From the NCBI GenBank assembly GCA_030248295.1, contig JASANH010001389.1:372001-436000 (forward strand): 64,000 nucleotides of DNA, read 5' to 3'. The stretch comes from Mesodorylaimus sp. YZB2_4 (taxonomy: Eukaryota; Nematoda; Enoplea; Dorylaimida; Dorylaimidae). Under the pieces are notes generated by a model, which worked only from the letters and a program-made list of their open reading frames with translations, was not told the origin of the DNA and did not search any database. Shown in pieces: positions 22,478 through 34,200 of this stretch. The position numbers were made by a program, and so were the translations under genes. Position 1 is the stretch's first letter; every line of letters begins with the position of its first letter.

Positions 22478-23613
22478 TTTCGCCTGATCAACAAAAGACT
22501 TTTGAGCTAAAGTCGACTCGCCTGTTGTTCGAATCAAACCGATCGGGACCACTGTCCATTCGACAATGACACTGTCCGCCTTGGCGCCGCTTACTCGATA
22601 TGCCAGTGTAAAGGAGCCACTGCAAAGGTGTATTGTATGCTGTAAATATGTCTGGGTCTTCAAAGCCCCCGTCGAATTCCGCCCCCTCACGTTCGGATGG
22701 CAGGCAGTTAGGTATGATGCTTCTTCTTCAGAGAGCTGTGCCTATACTTGACAAAGTCTGGCATGCACTTGCATAGGTGTTATAAAGCAGAATGCTCGGC
22801 CCTGAGAACAGGAACATTCTCTGATTTCAGGCGCTGTCTCGCAAGTCGACTGCAGTTCCGCTTGCTCTTCGCACTTGCTGCACTCTTTCGGTGCCTATTG
22901 CCGCTTACAACATATTGCATCAGGGTCGAAGACGAAAACGTGTTTGTGTTGGAATAAATTCCAGGGAAGGGACAAGCATCCTGTATTATTCAGGCGAGTC
23001 TCTTCTCCGGACCCTAAACGCCCATGCAATCACTGGTAGCGCAGAGTGAGGGAATCTCAAACTGTCGTCACATTCCCTCTTTGCATTCGGACCATGTGTG
23101 AAGATCTGGGGATCTGTGCCAGTAGGCTTTGTCGATTGTAAAGTATTATGTCAGACCGATCAGCATTGACCACGGGGGCCTTGACTTTCAATCAATAGCG
23201 TCGCTGCACCTTAGCTGTCACGGAGATATCCACTTGCACAGTAAAGGCTCGTCTGCTAGCCTCGCTGATTTCCGTCTCCCAAACTAAATTTAAAATTCCC
23301 GCCACAAATTGTATTATTATCTACGGGGCCTTTTTCGACTACGCATGGATGTTACATTGCGCTCACGGAAGACCCAGTGCAACTCATGATATAGTACGTA
23401 CAACAAGGCGGGATGAACCAGCAGATGTAGCATTTTGCAGCTGTCCCATCAATTACACCGCTTTACACTATCTATGGGTGCGAGATATAACCCTCAATGG
23501 ACATCTAATGTGTCCCTGAGCTTCGTCAAGTTTGGTCGGTTCCTTGCAGACCTGTCGTCAACGGTTGCTCCCCGAAATTTCATTGTGCCTGCCGAAGCTA
23601 CTCATCTCGCGGA
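22478..23613. other. Divergent intergenic region between the BTB and PDZ genes
   Basis: The two flanking genes are transcribed away from each other, so this 1.1 kb should hold both promoters. I see no clear TATA box or initiator, no RNA gene and no repeat. An in-frame extension of the BTB reading frame covers the first 210 bases. Confidence 0.5.
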
Positions 23614-24646
23614 ATGGCTGCGGAAGACCCGCTCAACACGAAGACCCACGAATTGAAGCAACTCGAGCTTCAAAAGCCGGATCCGAAAGCGCCGATGGGG
23701 ATCACGGTGGACGAGAAAAGTGGCAGCGTGATCATCCAAGTTGTGAAGGACGGCTCCGTGGCGGCCAAAAGCGGCATCCAAGTCGGCGACATCGCCATGT
23801 GTTTGAACGGTCAAACCATAACCAAGAGGAGCGACTTGGCGCAGGCGTACTCGTCGATCAGTGGTGCGGGCGCGTTGGTGGTTGCGCGTCGAAGGGCTAC
23901 GCCGTTGGAGCAGCCGGCCATGCCGAGTGGAAAAGAACGCAAGCCGAACTACGAGTATCACCTGCAAAGGTAAGTTTGGGTCGGGAGTCCTGGCAAGCCG
24001 TGCACACTTTCCTGGCTTTCAGATTCCGTAGATCGACGCCGGAGGAGCTGGGAATCGAGTGGGACGTCAGCGATGGTGTGGTCGTCGCCAAGAGCGTAGC
24101 CATTGGTGGACCTGGCCACGTGTCGGGCCTGATGGCGGAGGATCGCGTGTTGGCTGTGGGCGAAGAAGTGATTCGGGACGCCGACCACTTGAAGACCGTG
24201 CTGACCGGAGCCAAGGGAGTCCCCGTGGACGTCCTGATCGAGAGACAGCAAGGAAAAACTCCACCCCCGCTACCACCGCCACCAGCGCAGGTACGAGTAA
24301 GCCCTCATGTAGTTTGTCCGAGATTAAATTCCTCAATGAAGTTTCTTGCCAGGCTGCTGCCAAGTCGACCCCGCCGCCTGCCCCGGCTCCCGAACTGACT
24401 CTGAACACTTCGCTCAACTTTCAATCGGTGCGAGCACCAGTGGCGGGGGATCCGTCAGCTGGAATCGACCTTCCTCCAGAAGACGTGCAAGCAATCGCGG
24501 ACGAGTGGCGAGAGAAGATGGTCGAGAAGATCAAGGTGATCCCTCGGGACAGGTCCAAGTCAGACAGGCGTGTCCAGATCTTGCCCAACATTTCCATGAT
24601 ACCTCTCAGGAGGGACACGTCCAAGTCGAAGACGGCCAAGCAGTGA
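23614..24646 (+). CDS. Two-PDZ-domain scaffold-like protein, 305 aa
   Basis: Exons 23614-23969, 24023-24290 and 24353-24646 (TGA) join in frame. PDZ 1 covers about residues 25-97 (KSGSVIIQVVKDGSVAAKSG then IQVGDIAMCLNGQTI). PDZ 2 covers about 125-197 (LGIEWDVSDGVVVAKSV, then AEDRVLAVGEEVIRDADHL, then VDVLIER). A proline run (TPPPLPPPPAQ) and a Ser/Arg/Lys-rich tail with a predicted helix (PPEDVQAIADEWREKMVEKI) follow. The carboxylate-binding loop of the PDZs is atypical (APMGI and ELGIEW in place of GLGF), so ligand class cannot be read. No catalytic or membrane region is present, so a cytosolic adaptor is likely. It has a diverged tandem relative at 25768-27019. The start codon is the first ATG in frame (MAAEDPLN). 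Confidence 0.85.
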
Positions 24647-25767
24647 TGGCTGATTCCATGTTCAGGGCTTGCCGCGAGTGCGCAATGTCTGGGCTTGTTC
24701 TTGAATGCTGCTTAGGTGACGTGGAAATGCGCGTGTTGGTCCTTGTGAGTAAAAACGGCAAATCTAAGATCGTGATTTTCTGATTCTTTGAGTCGTACAT
24801 GTTCTGGCAAGTAGGAGAGTGTCGTGTCCAGTCAACGTTGCGACTAGGCGCACAGGGTACAAGCATCCGCAGCACGAGTCAGGGCCCAATTGAGCCTTTA
24901 CGGCCAACTGCCATATCTGTGATCAGCAGGTCGGGCGAATTCTCGCTAGCCATTTTCAGCACTCAGATAGCGCTAAAAATAAGAAGAATAGACAAATCTT
25001 TTCGCAGCATTTTTCACGCTATCATGTCAGGCTTTAATTAATTCATTCGCGGTAATCTTATCAGTAATCTTTTGTTCCTGCTCCTCTCCAAGGTGACAGC
25101 TGTCGGACAGCAAAAGTCCATCTTTCCAGCCAGTGCATAGTTAAGGGCTTCTTTCGAGTGGAGCCAGTCGAAAATCACAAAAAGAAGAGGAATGGTTATG
25201 ATATACGCCTATGCTGTAATTCCAGCATCCATGTTCCTACGAGCGTTCTATTTGTCTCCTCCCGAACACACACAACAAGTGAACATCTCGACACGAGCCA
25301 CGACACACGGCATGTTTATTCAGTCAGCTAGCAGAAAATTGCGAGACAACGAAATTTTACTGCCCCGTGGTCATTTTACCGCTTCCCGTGATTTCTTGCA
25401 TGCAGACAAATGCATTTTTGTGCTGCAGGTACAACAATTAAATTTAAAAATCTGATGAAGAGAGAAGAGTATTTCCGTTTATTCCTTACAGCACTTGACT
25501 TTTGACATTGTGCATCATGGTTCAGAAAAGCAGGTTTCGAATGTCACCGTTTTTTTCAGAGTGCGCAGGATATACAGTATTGATAGTAGGTGGCGTGCCG
25601 GAATGGATTGGCGGGCTCTGATCATCAGGTACGTGCTTCCAACATTTGCTTAACGCTGTACGTTATCTTCAACGCGCCCAAAGAGGCCCCCGTTCATGGG
25701 GGGCTGTTACAGGCGTCGCGAGTTGTTGGCCGAGGGAGCAGTGGTGGCCGCTGTCAGCAAAGTCGAG
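24647..25767. other. Intergenic region between the two PDZ genes
   Basis: No gene is seen. Open frames are short and have no splice support. Some bases upstream of 25768 may be the 5' UTR of the second PDZ copy. Confidence 0.5.
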
Positions 25768-27019
25768 ATGGCTGAAGGCGAACCCAAGAAAGATCCAGCT
25801 GTCCAGCCTCTAGATGCAACCGGAGAACCTGAAACGGCCGATACTGATCGTGAGTAAAATTCAAACGAACCTTTTTAGGACTGACATTGATTGATACGGT
25901 TTCAAGCTCCCGCACCTTTTCAATCCATACCCGCTGAAACGTGTTCATATGAGTCGGGAACTGGCTACTATGAATTCAGGCATGAGAATGGAGACGCGAT
26001 CACGCGGTGTCGTCAAAGTGGTCGATGTGAAGAAAGGTGGACTCGCCGATACTCACTGTGTCGACGTGGGGTCTTACCTCTTATGCGCTAATGGACGTCA
26101 ATGCACGGGTGATAGCGAAGACTTGAAGATGAACAAAGAAGGCCTGCGAATGACGTTCGCCGTCAAGCGTCGGCACCAGTTGAGCCCAGACTTACCGTAT
26201 TCGTTCATCGGCCGGCATCAACGTCAGCTCGATTGCCAGTACGCGCTGATACGGTAAAAGTGGTCGATGTGTTGGTAGCTGAGCTGGGTCGTGACGATGA
26301 GTTCTCCTCTAAGCTTTGGGGTGAACCTGATCACGTGTAGCCTGGCCGCCTTGAATTTACTTAAGGGTAAGGGAGAACGTGTGTGTCACGGTGTGGCATC
26401 GGATCGGACGGCGATCGACGCGTTCGGTTTGCGTGTCGGTGACATCGTTGTGGCCGTGGACTACGTAGTCGTGAGAGATCTGGTGCACTGCGAAACGATG
26501 CTGAAAGCAGTTCAAAACGACATCGTCGACTTGAGTATAGAACGGCCGCCGACAGTGCCCGTGCCGTCAACGTCAAGGTAAAGGCCCATTCTTCGCTCGA
26601 TTCTATTTCTTGGCCATTGATTTGTGGCTCAGGTAAGCGAAGCAGCTGCCGAAACAGAATTATCGCTGTCCTCCGATGATGACAATCAAACGCCTCGTCC
26701 GATCAGTTTGGTGCCGAACAATGACGACGACGAGCCAGCCCTGGGACTCCAAGAAGATCTTGGTGGTGACCCGTCCCTCGGCGTACCCAGAAATATTCCC
26801 GCGGACGTGAATCGCTTGATTCGAAAGGCTGGCGCTCTTGGTTTGGCGAAGAAAATCCTTAGCTCAAAGTCCCAGAAGATCTCGGGTGCAGTGGGCGTGA
26901 AGCTGTCTGCGGCTCCGATCGATCAACCGCTGACTCTATCGTCTGACGATCGAGTGGTTAAGATCTCTAAGGATATCCAATCGGCCAAATTGAAGAAGCC
27001 ATCGCCAAGGAAAAAGTGA
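25768..27019 (+). pseudogene. Diverged tandem copy of the two-PDZ gene, probably broken
   Basis: The exon order mirrors the upstream PDZ gene. A short acidic N-terminus starts at ATG 25768 (MAEGEPKKDP). PDZ 1 is in the block 25907-26257 (RGVVKVVDVKKGGLADTHCV). PDZ 2 is in the block 26291-26577 (GLRVGDIVVAVDYVVVRDLV, then IVDLSIER, matching VIRDADHL...VDVLIER upstream). An Asp/Ser/Lys-rich tail runs 26633-27019 (TGA) and keeps the PADVNRLIRKA helix. With the best GT/AG sites, all three junctions (25849/25907, 26255/26279 and 26577/26633) change frame. It is therefore either a pseudogene or uses weak sites such as GTGCCG that I cannot prove. Protein identity to the upstream gene is low, so the duplication is old. 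Confidence 0.55.
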
Positions 27020-27525
27020 CGATCAATGACTAGTACACATGCTGTGTGTCGTGTCGCGGTGCTCGTATGTTGTACGGGATCGGTTTGAGACGAATGGAAC
27101 GCTCGTCGAAACCTGGATGGATGCTAGAGTGATTTTTAGGCCCCTTGCCCTTCTTTCGGCGCGCACCAGCCAATTTAAGCAACGTGACGGCTTACTGCTT
27201 CACGTAATGATGGCAATCCCCTAATCCTGCGTTTGTCCGTTCAGACGGTTTTGCTGCCTGTGTTCTCCAAAATGGCCCGTCGGGAATGTGATATCGTAGG
27301 AAGACCACCCTGGCCTATGTTTACTATGACGACGAGGGATTGCCTCCTCCGAACGCTTACACGGTCTCAGCAGCAAAGTACAGGTACTAGACCCCGAGAT
27401 CGCGAAAAACTGGTCAAACGTAAACCGCATCCAGCGCCTGGAATGAAGTTCATCATCCTGGCTCTTCCTGGGTCAGATTCTGTCACGAATCAATGCATTT
27501 TTCACGGGGCCAACAAAACCAAGGT
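27020..27525 (+). other. Region with a coding-like remnant
   Basis: Around 27300-27430 two overlapping frames read like protein: TTLAYVYYDDEGLPPPNAY, then after a one-base frame change KVQVLDPEIAKNWSNVNRI. Neither belongs to a complete ORF, and no splice pair joins them. This looks like a decayed exon of an unidentified gene. I do not recognise a family. Confidence 0.3.
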
Positions 27526-27720
27526 GTAACCCTCATGCCTGGTAGGCCATGGCGAGTGGGAGAGAGTAATCGATACTTTCCCCAGGCTGGGAGACGTCAA
27601 CCCCTCGGGTTGATGTCTCAGCCGTAGGTATAGTCGCAAGACTTGCCTGCTCCAGTCGGAGTAGTTGTCCCGCCGACTTCGGTCGGCCACCTCCCTCCTA
27701 CGCCTACCAGGACTGGTTAC
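27526..27720 (+). repeat. Structured repeat, copy A (about 195 bp)
   Basis: It begins GTAACC and ends GGTTAC, and the ends pair over GTAACC...CCTGGTAGGC with GCCTACCAGG...GGTTAC. Inside are several short hairpins: GACGTCAACCC-CTCG-GGGTTGATGTC-like, AGTC-GCAA-GACT (GNRA-type tetraloop) and GCCGAC-TTCG-GTCGGC (UUCG-type tetraloop). A second copy lies at 27969-28149 and two relatives at 51694-52197. No ORF is conserved among the copies. Confidence 0.8.
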
Positions 27721-27968
27721 ATTGGCGTCACGGACCTTGGGGCCATCCATAGTGATGGAAGTCCCCGTCGAACCGCTTATTGCGCCCATGTTCGTCACGG
27801 TCTAGGGCGTTTAGACCAACACTGGCACGGCCAGCCTAGCCAGCTGGTCCCAGTACCGTCTGCACTGCGGAGGCAGTGTGAGGTCGGCCCTCTATCTTAT
27901 TGGGAGGGGGAGGTCTTCCTTCCGGGAATAGCGACGGGGTCGTCGCTTCTTCTGTCGATGGAAGGAAT

Positions 27969-28149
27969 GTAACCCTCATGCCTGGTAGGCCATGGCGAGT
28001 GGGAGAGAGTAATCAATACTCTCCCCTGGCTGGGAGACGTCAACCTCTCGGGTTGATGTTTCAGCCGTAGGTATGCTTGCTCCAGGCGGAGTTTTCGTCC
28101 CACCGACTTGGGTCAGCCACCTGCCTCCTACGCCTACCAGGACTGGTTA
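27969..28149 (+). repeat. Structured repeat, copy B (about 180 bp)
   Basis: It is nearly identical to copy A over its first 125 bases, from GTAACCCTCATGCCTGGTAG, and over its last 60. It lacks the short segment holding the GNRA hairpin. The spacer between copies A and B also contains small inverted repeats (AGCGAC...GTCGCT; GGTCTA...TAGACC). Confidence 0.8.
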
Positions 28150-28165
28150 AAAAAGGGAATAAGCC

Positions 28166-28284
28166 GAGCCAGCCCTGGGACTCCAAGAAGATCTTGGAGA
28201 CGATCGATTCCTCGGCGTTCCCGAAGATACTCGTATGCCCTGAAGATACCCACAGATATGAACCGCTTAATTTAAAAGGCTGGC
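28166..28284 (+). pseudogene. Truncated third copy of the PDZ-gene tail exon
   Basis: Bases 28166-28284 repeat 26732-26832, both starting GAGCCAGCCCTGGGACTCCA and both reaching the AAAGGCTGGC that encodes the RKAG helix. The later part differs by substitutions and small insertions that break the frame. The fragment sits directly after repeat copy B. It therefore records a local duplication or insertion that carried the 3' end of the PDZ relative. Confidence 0.8.
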
Positions 28285-31200
28285 AAGGAAACGGGCAATA
28301 AGAACAGACACTTCAACTAGCTACCTACAGGAATTGTTGCATGTCATTTACAGGTCATATTACACTTTAGCGGCCAAGACAAAAAATTAGGCCCATGGTG
28401 TCCAAAAAACAAATGGTGCGTTGTGCTATGCGTGCCATTTTCCCAACTATTGGCTTTTTTGTGACCGTGTATCTGCCGCAGAATCGTCACAATTACCCTC
28501 AGAATGCGACTGCTGTGTTACGTGTTTAGTGCCATCGATTTCGGCTGTAGCTTGTTCCTTGTGATTATGTGAGATTATTTTCCCTGGTTTGAACGAAGTA
28601 AAAAGCATTGATTGAAGGAGAAAATCATGTTCGAAATGCCTTTGAAACAGTTTTACGGTCGAAGTAACCGAATCTCCGATCCAATGTTTGAGCAGGGAAG
28701 CCATATACCCGTAGCGTTAGGAGTTTTGCATTCATGCTTGGTTGGTCTGCTCACCCTCCTTATTCCTTATACAATCGATAACCTATCACGCTTGTCACTT
28801 TCACACTGCGTGTGGCTGGACCTGCCCTTTTCCTGCTCTGCTGTCAGATCAGCACGGCAATAGCAATTTGGCAGTGAAAACACTCGGAATGTTGGCGAAT
28901 AGGAGAGAAAGAAAAGTGAAGCAATATCCAACCAGTTGAATGCGTTTCTTTTTCTCCTTTTAACTTGCTATCGATGGGGGGCAAAAACTATTTGCCTTTG
29001 GTCAAGTTGAGGTCGGTCGGGCGTCCTAACTTATTGCCCGTATCCATTGGCATTGCCTTTTGCTGCCTTCATTTTCTTCCGCTTTGGATGCTCATCAAGG
29101 CCTATTGAAATCGGAATGTAAGCCCATGAGGGCCGTCTCTAAACACGTGTCCAGCTTGTCGGCGAAATTGAAACCGTGAATTCGGATGTGTTGTGTTAGC
29201 TCGAAATGGAAAGTGGGTAGGGGCGAATACAACTGGTAATAGCAATCGGATGGGAATGATTGAGGCACGGGAATAGAGGGCACTAGAATCGATCCAATAG
29301 AGAACCTCTCTCGTCGATGAGATTCGTGTGTTGTTCATGAAATGAGGACAAGGCTGAGAGGTGAAAGTTCTGGTCGAAAGCAATAGGTAGGAAAGGATGT
29401 CAGTTGATTGCAGGAATGGAGATGAGGTGCAGTGCGGGCACGCTATACTGCATTCCATGTCTCGATGCAGAGGGTGGGTAGTCTTTGCTTGATTCGACTA
29501 TGCCAATCCATACGGATTGCACGGTTGTACCCGAGCCACTTCTGTTATATGCCAAATTCTGAAAACGGGCTTGTTTGCAGTCGTAAACAAGTTCATACGA
29601 GCTAATCTAGTCTGGCACATTTGGGTGTGTTTTCCATGGTGGAGGGAATTCAATAAATTTTGGTGCAGGAATGTGGGATGTGATATGACGAGTGTGTGTA
29701 GATCTCGAATTACGATTTCACCTGTTATCCATTCCGTACTCACATAAAGTACATTTTGACGGGAGGGTGTGTGGGAAAATTGCATTAGCATGGCGTGCCA
29801 ATTGCTAATTTAACTGGTCAGCAGAAATTTGCTTCTCAACTCGAGGCGGGGACTTATTTTCGAGTTGGAAGCGAAAGAGATTTTTTGCGTGGGATTGCAG
29901 GGAGCCTAAATTTGCATGGACTCGGAAGACTCGGCTAGTCGAGTGGCGATGAGCGGACGAAAGCTCGTTTCGTCCTTTCCCTATTACGGAATAGAAAAAC
30001 GGGTTGCTTCTGTTTGATGGCCGAATGGCGAAATGCCGAAACGGTCGACTTAAGGGGTTTTAGCCAGCCGAAGAAGGAACTGAAACTTTGAGCCGCCTTT
30101 AACGGGGCGGTGAGACGAAAAAGGAGGCTAGTCGCCGAGGCTTTGCGCTATCGACCAGGCAATTTGGCTCGCATTTATGAGTGTCAACTATTGACAGATC
30201 ATCGCCAACCTCCGACAAACACACAAGCCGACTCGAGCCCTAGTTAGCAGCCCAGCATCCCCGGTTTGTGTGAGGCCCTGGCCCGATTCGGCTCCCACTA
30301 CCACAGACGGTTCTGGCCGAGGGTGGCCACGCTCGATCGACCAGACAAGCCTCCATTATTCGCCCCCCCCCCATGCGAGAATGCTTTTAAGGTGGATTTG
30401 ATTGGCCCGGGCCAACGGATATATTTATCTATCCACTTGTAGAATTATGGGCATGGAATAAATATATTTATATGGCATTTACACGGACCAATTACCCCAT
30501 CATCCACTCCCCGGCACCAGCCGACATATCAATTCGCCCAAATTGGCACCTGCTCCGACCCTGAACACTTGTGATGACCCCGGCCGTGGTCAGTGCCGAT
30601 GGCCCAGGCGGGCTCGGACTATGATAACTCTCTGTCATATCGGGAATGAGAGAAGACGAGCCATCATCGGACGCCCAACAACTACTTGATGATGCAAGCT
30701 AACCCGATCTTCCACTATCGCCCATCTACTTCTCTCCTCCAATATCTTCAAAGTCGATCGTGTACCTTTTTATCTACGAAAACAAATTTTCTTTTGACCA
30801 AAACTTTGACTAAATGGACGAAGGTGGTATTGGATTCTTTGCCCACGGTCGTCACCATAGAAGACATAAATTGCATCACGCCGTCGCGGTAAGTGCACCA
30901 GTTCTCCTTCATACTAGGCCAGTTATGAAAGAATCATTCAAGCATGCGCTACTGCATTTACAAACAGCGTAGGTGTCTGATTTTCAAGCACACTGGCTTA
31001 AAGGCCAGTGCGAAATTTGAATTGAGTCAGTCAAGTGAGTCTTGTCTTGCTCGACTATGGTACGTAAAAGGAGTATCAGCCAGCGAGTTGATTAATGACT
31101 GCCTGAGAGGAATATAATTTATGCTCACATGGTTAAGTAATCAAAAGAGTCGGAAACCTTTGAATCAATCCAAGTCATGGGCCCACACGAGCCCCAATTA

Positions 31201-34200
31201 GACGTGGCTAATCTTAAGCTGCGGCCTAATGTGGCGATCATATGTATTCTTGTCAATTCTAAATTCCTTTTGACCCACATTCCCGCTCTCCATGACAGAC
31301 CAATTTAACTTTACATGAAGTAGCAATTATGTAGTGTATCTCATTGTATGTACACTCCGATGCGACAATGCTTTGGAATGATCTCTTATTGCGTGATGCC
31401 TGCGCATTGTCTCTTACATGTAGCCTGGCGCAAAGGGCCGCCGATGATGGTTGGCGAAAGTATATTTTTGGAATGTTTGAGAAAATATATAGAGTTCTGG
31501 AGGAATCGAATTTCCAGCTTTTGTTTTTAAGGTCAATATGATAGTGCGCGAAGGGGATGGGGCTGAGAGAAGAAGCGAGAAGGGCAGAGAAGGAAGAGGA
31601 AAATAGTGCTGAAATCTGGATTTTATTAGCGAGGGTTTAGGACTTTGCAGAGTGGCAGATGAATCAGTCAGTGTGCATTTTGTGGTGGAGTGAATCATTT
31701 GTGGATGCAGTAGGCATGATAAGGAGGGTCGGACCGGCACTGGCACTGGCATGGCGTGCCCCAAGCCAGTGTTACAGTAGATGCACCGCGAGACACCAAT
31801 ACGGCATGTGAGAATCTGGTAGACAAATAGGATACCTACTAAAAGTTCTAATGTTGCGGGCATTACATTGTCAACCAAGCGAAACTACGACTGACCTTTC
31901 TTGGCTCTCCAAAAAATCCCTCGCTCCCGACTTTAATCTTTTTGGCTTCTCTTCTGGGAATCGCTATCGTTATGAAGCCTGCACGAAGTGCCCATGAGCT
32001 CACAGAGAAAAGCAGACTAGTCCTTCAAGACATTGCAAGTATGGTGCTATAATGATGTAGCGGTAACGCGTGACAGCTCCGAAATGCCTCGACGTCGGAG
32101 ACAGGTAACCAGCGCTTTTGATTCGTCTGACAACCATATCAGTTAGTGATAGTGATTATTAGCCTGTGGTAAGAGTGAGCTAGCAATCGGGACTGAGCTC
32201 GATTTGGCACGGGCGAGAATGACGTCTGACTGTCTTCTTTCGCTGCCTCCAAAATCCAGAAGGAAGGCTGATTCGCCACTCTGTCAGGCGTTGAATATTC
32301 CAAGTCTCTTCGCTCTAGTTTCGAGTCCTTTCTTTGATAAAGAGCGTATTAGGTCGATTTTGGCTTGTCGACTTTCGGCTAACTGCCTTTGCTTGAACTG
32401 ACGTCATGGCGAGTACGGGGTGGCATAGTGTCGGGTGTTATTTATACGTGCTTGGTAAAGTTTTCGAGTCAATTTAATTTCGATTAGACTTTTCGCCATT
32501 TTGGATTCTGGTTAGGCGATGACGTCACGAGGGGGAGAATCAATCTTTGACACGCATGTGCCATTGCCATTGCATTTGCAAATGGACGAAGTGGAGGGGC
32601 GCAACAAAAGGGACCAGGGAGGAGAGAAGAGGAAAAAGAGGGAGTAAAAATTCGAGTGACTCTAGGCTCACTTAGCGACCGAGCGTGAGTACTGGTTCAT
32701 TTCGTTCATTCATTCTCGTTCGATGAATACACAATGTCCGCATAAGGAGACCAGAGCAGAGAGTGCCGCCGGCTAGTTCTACGCTTTTTCCAGCCCTGAA
32801 TCGATAAGAATCGGCGATCGATAAGCGAATGTGTTGTGCGAAGTGGATCCTAAGCTTGTGTTCTTCTTCTGGTCCTCTATGTCGCCACAGCCTGCAAAAT
32901 GTGCCAATGATTCGAAGTATAGCATGCGCTGGGCCAACCATGTACAAATCGGGCATACTAAGTCCAGAGCATTTTTTCTAACCGTTTTTTAGGTAAGGCA
33001 ATAGCGCGAAAAGCTCCTTTAGCCATGAAAAATCTGCGCGCCGGGAAGCTTTTAAAAGAAGAAAATATATGATATTGGAAATATTGTAGGCCAGAATTCG
33101 ATTTGAGAGCACATTTTTTATCACAGACTCCTAAGGCCGACACGCTCGCTCGGCCTAATGATGTTGGCGCGTCGGTTGTTGGCCAGTGCCGTTTCCGTCG
33201 TTGTTGGTGAAAAAGTTCCTCTTTCGCATTAACCAGCATTGCAAAGCTCTCCAAGCCCTCGGCTCTGACTACGCTTCCGCTTGTTAGCGCCCCGCCGTAG
33301 GTCACTTCTGCCGATCCGAGGCGAGCGCGCACTGAATTTACGTTGATTCAGATCAGAGATTTTTGGAACATAATCATGTCTTCATTCACCCTCTGCCTAT
33401 TCATTGGCCGATTTGAGCTTTTTATGTTTATGACAGCAGGTAAGCACAAATGAAGTGTGCAGCCACGAAGCGTGCTCGAGGTTTGTACAGCCAAATCACA
33501 CACAAAAATTTTGCTGAAGGACAACAGATCATGCCCCCGCCACTTGATAACAGTCTTCACGATTTTCGCCATTAGTTTTTTCCTGATGCCGCTTGTGGCA
33601 GTAGGCAATCTTGGCTTTGATTTACGATGGCGCGTGTGTCTGATGCCGATCTACGATTAGGCAACTGCTGAGAAATAGTCGGAGGGAAACGTGAACGATG
33701 TGTTTATGACCTTGCAACCAATGCTTATGAGAATGGCCACCCCACGAGTTGACTAGCCGTGTGGGCAGTTTCCGCTTTGACCAAACGACAAACGACTCCA
33801 AGACGCTGACACAAACGGGCCCGAAGAGGATGGAGAGGGCAAATGGATGGATATGACAGAAACTGCTCAGATGTCTTGGACGAGGTCCCGAGGGAGGGGG
33901 AAACAATTAGTGGTGGAGAAGGGCTGCTCGCTTGATAATGGGAACTTGTCATCGAAGCTGTAAAAAGTTGTCGTGGAGAGGAAGGCTAGAAGATGATTGG
34001 TGCATAGTTGGCGTGGTGCAAGTGTCGTTGGCCTATGTACATAGGTAAGTAGGTGGTATCAATCAGTCCTAGACCGCCCGTAGGAGCCATACTCTGTTGA
34101 TGAGTGGCGTCCGGACTTATTAGCGCGAAACCACTCTTCCATTGGCCGATCTAGGGTCCCGGCTAGCAGTGCCCTATTCCGATCCATTCGTCAGCCTAGA

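Noticed and set aside
31414..31878. Minus-strand ORF of 154 codons
   Set aside because: Ser/Thr/Pro-rich with no domain, no ATG at its first codon and no splice partners.
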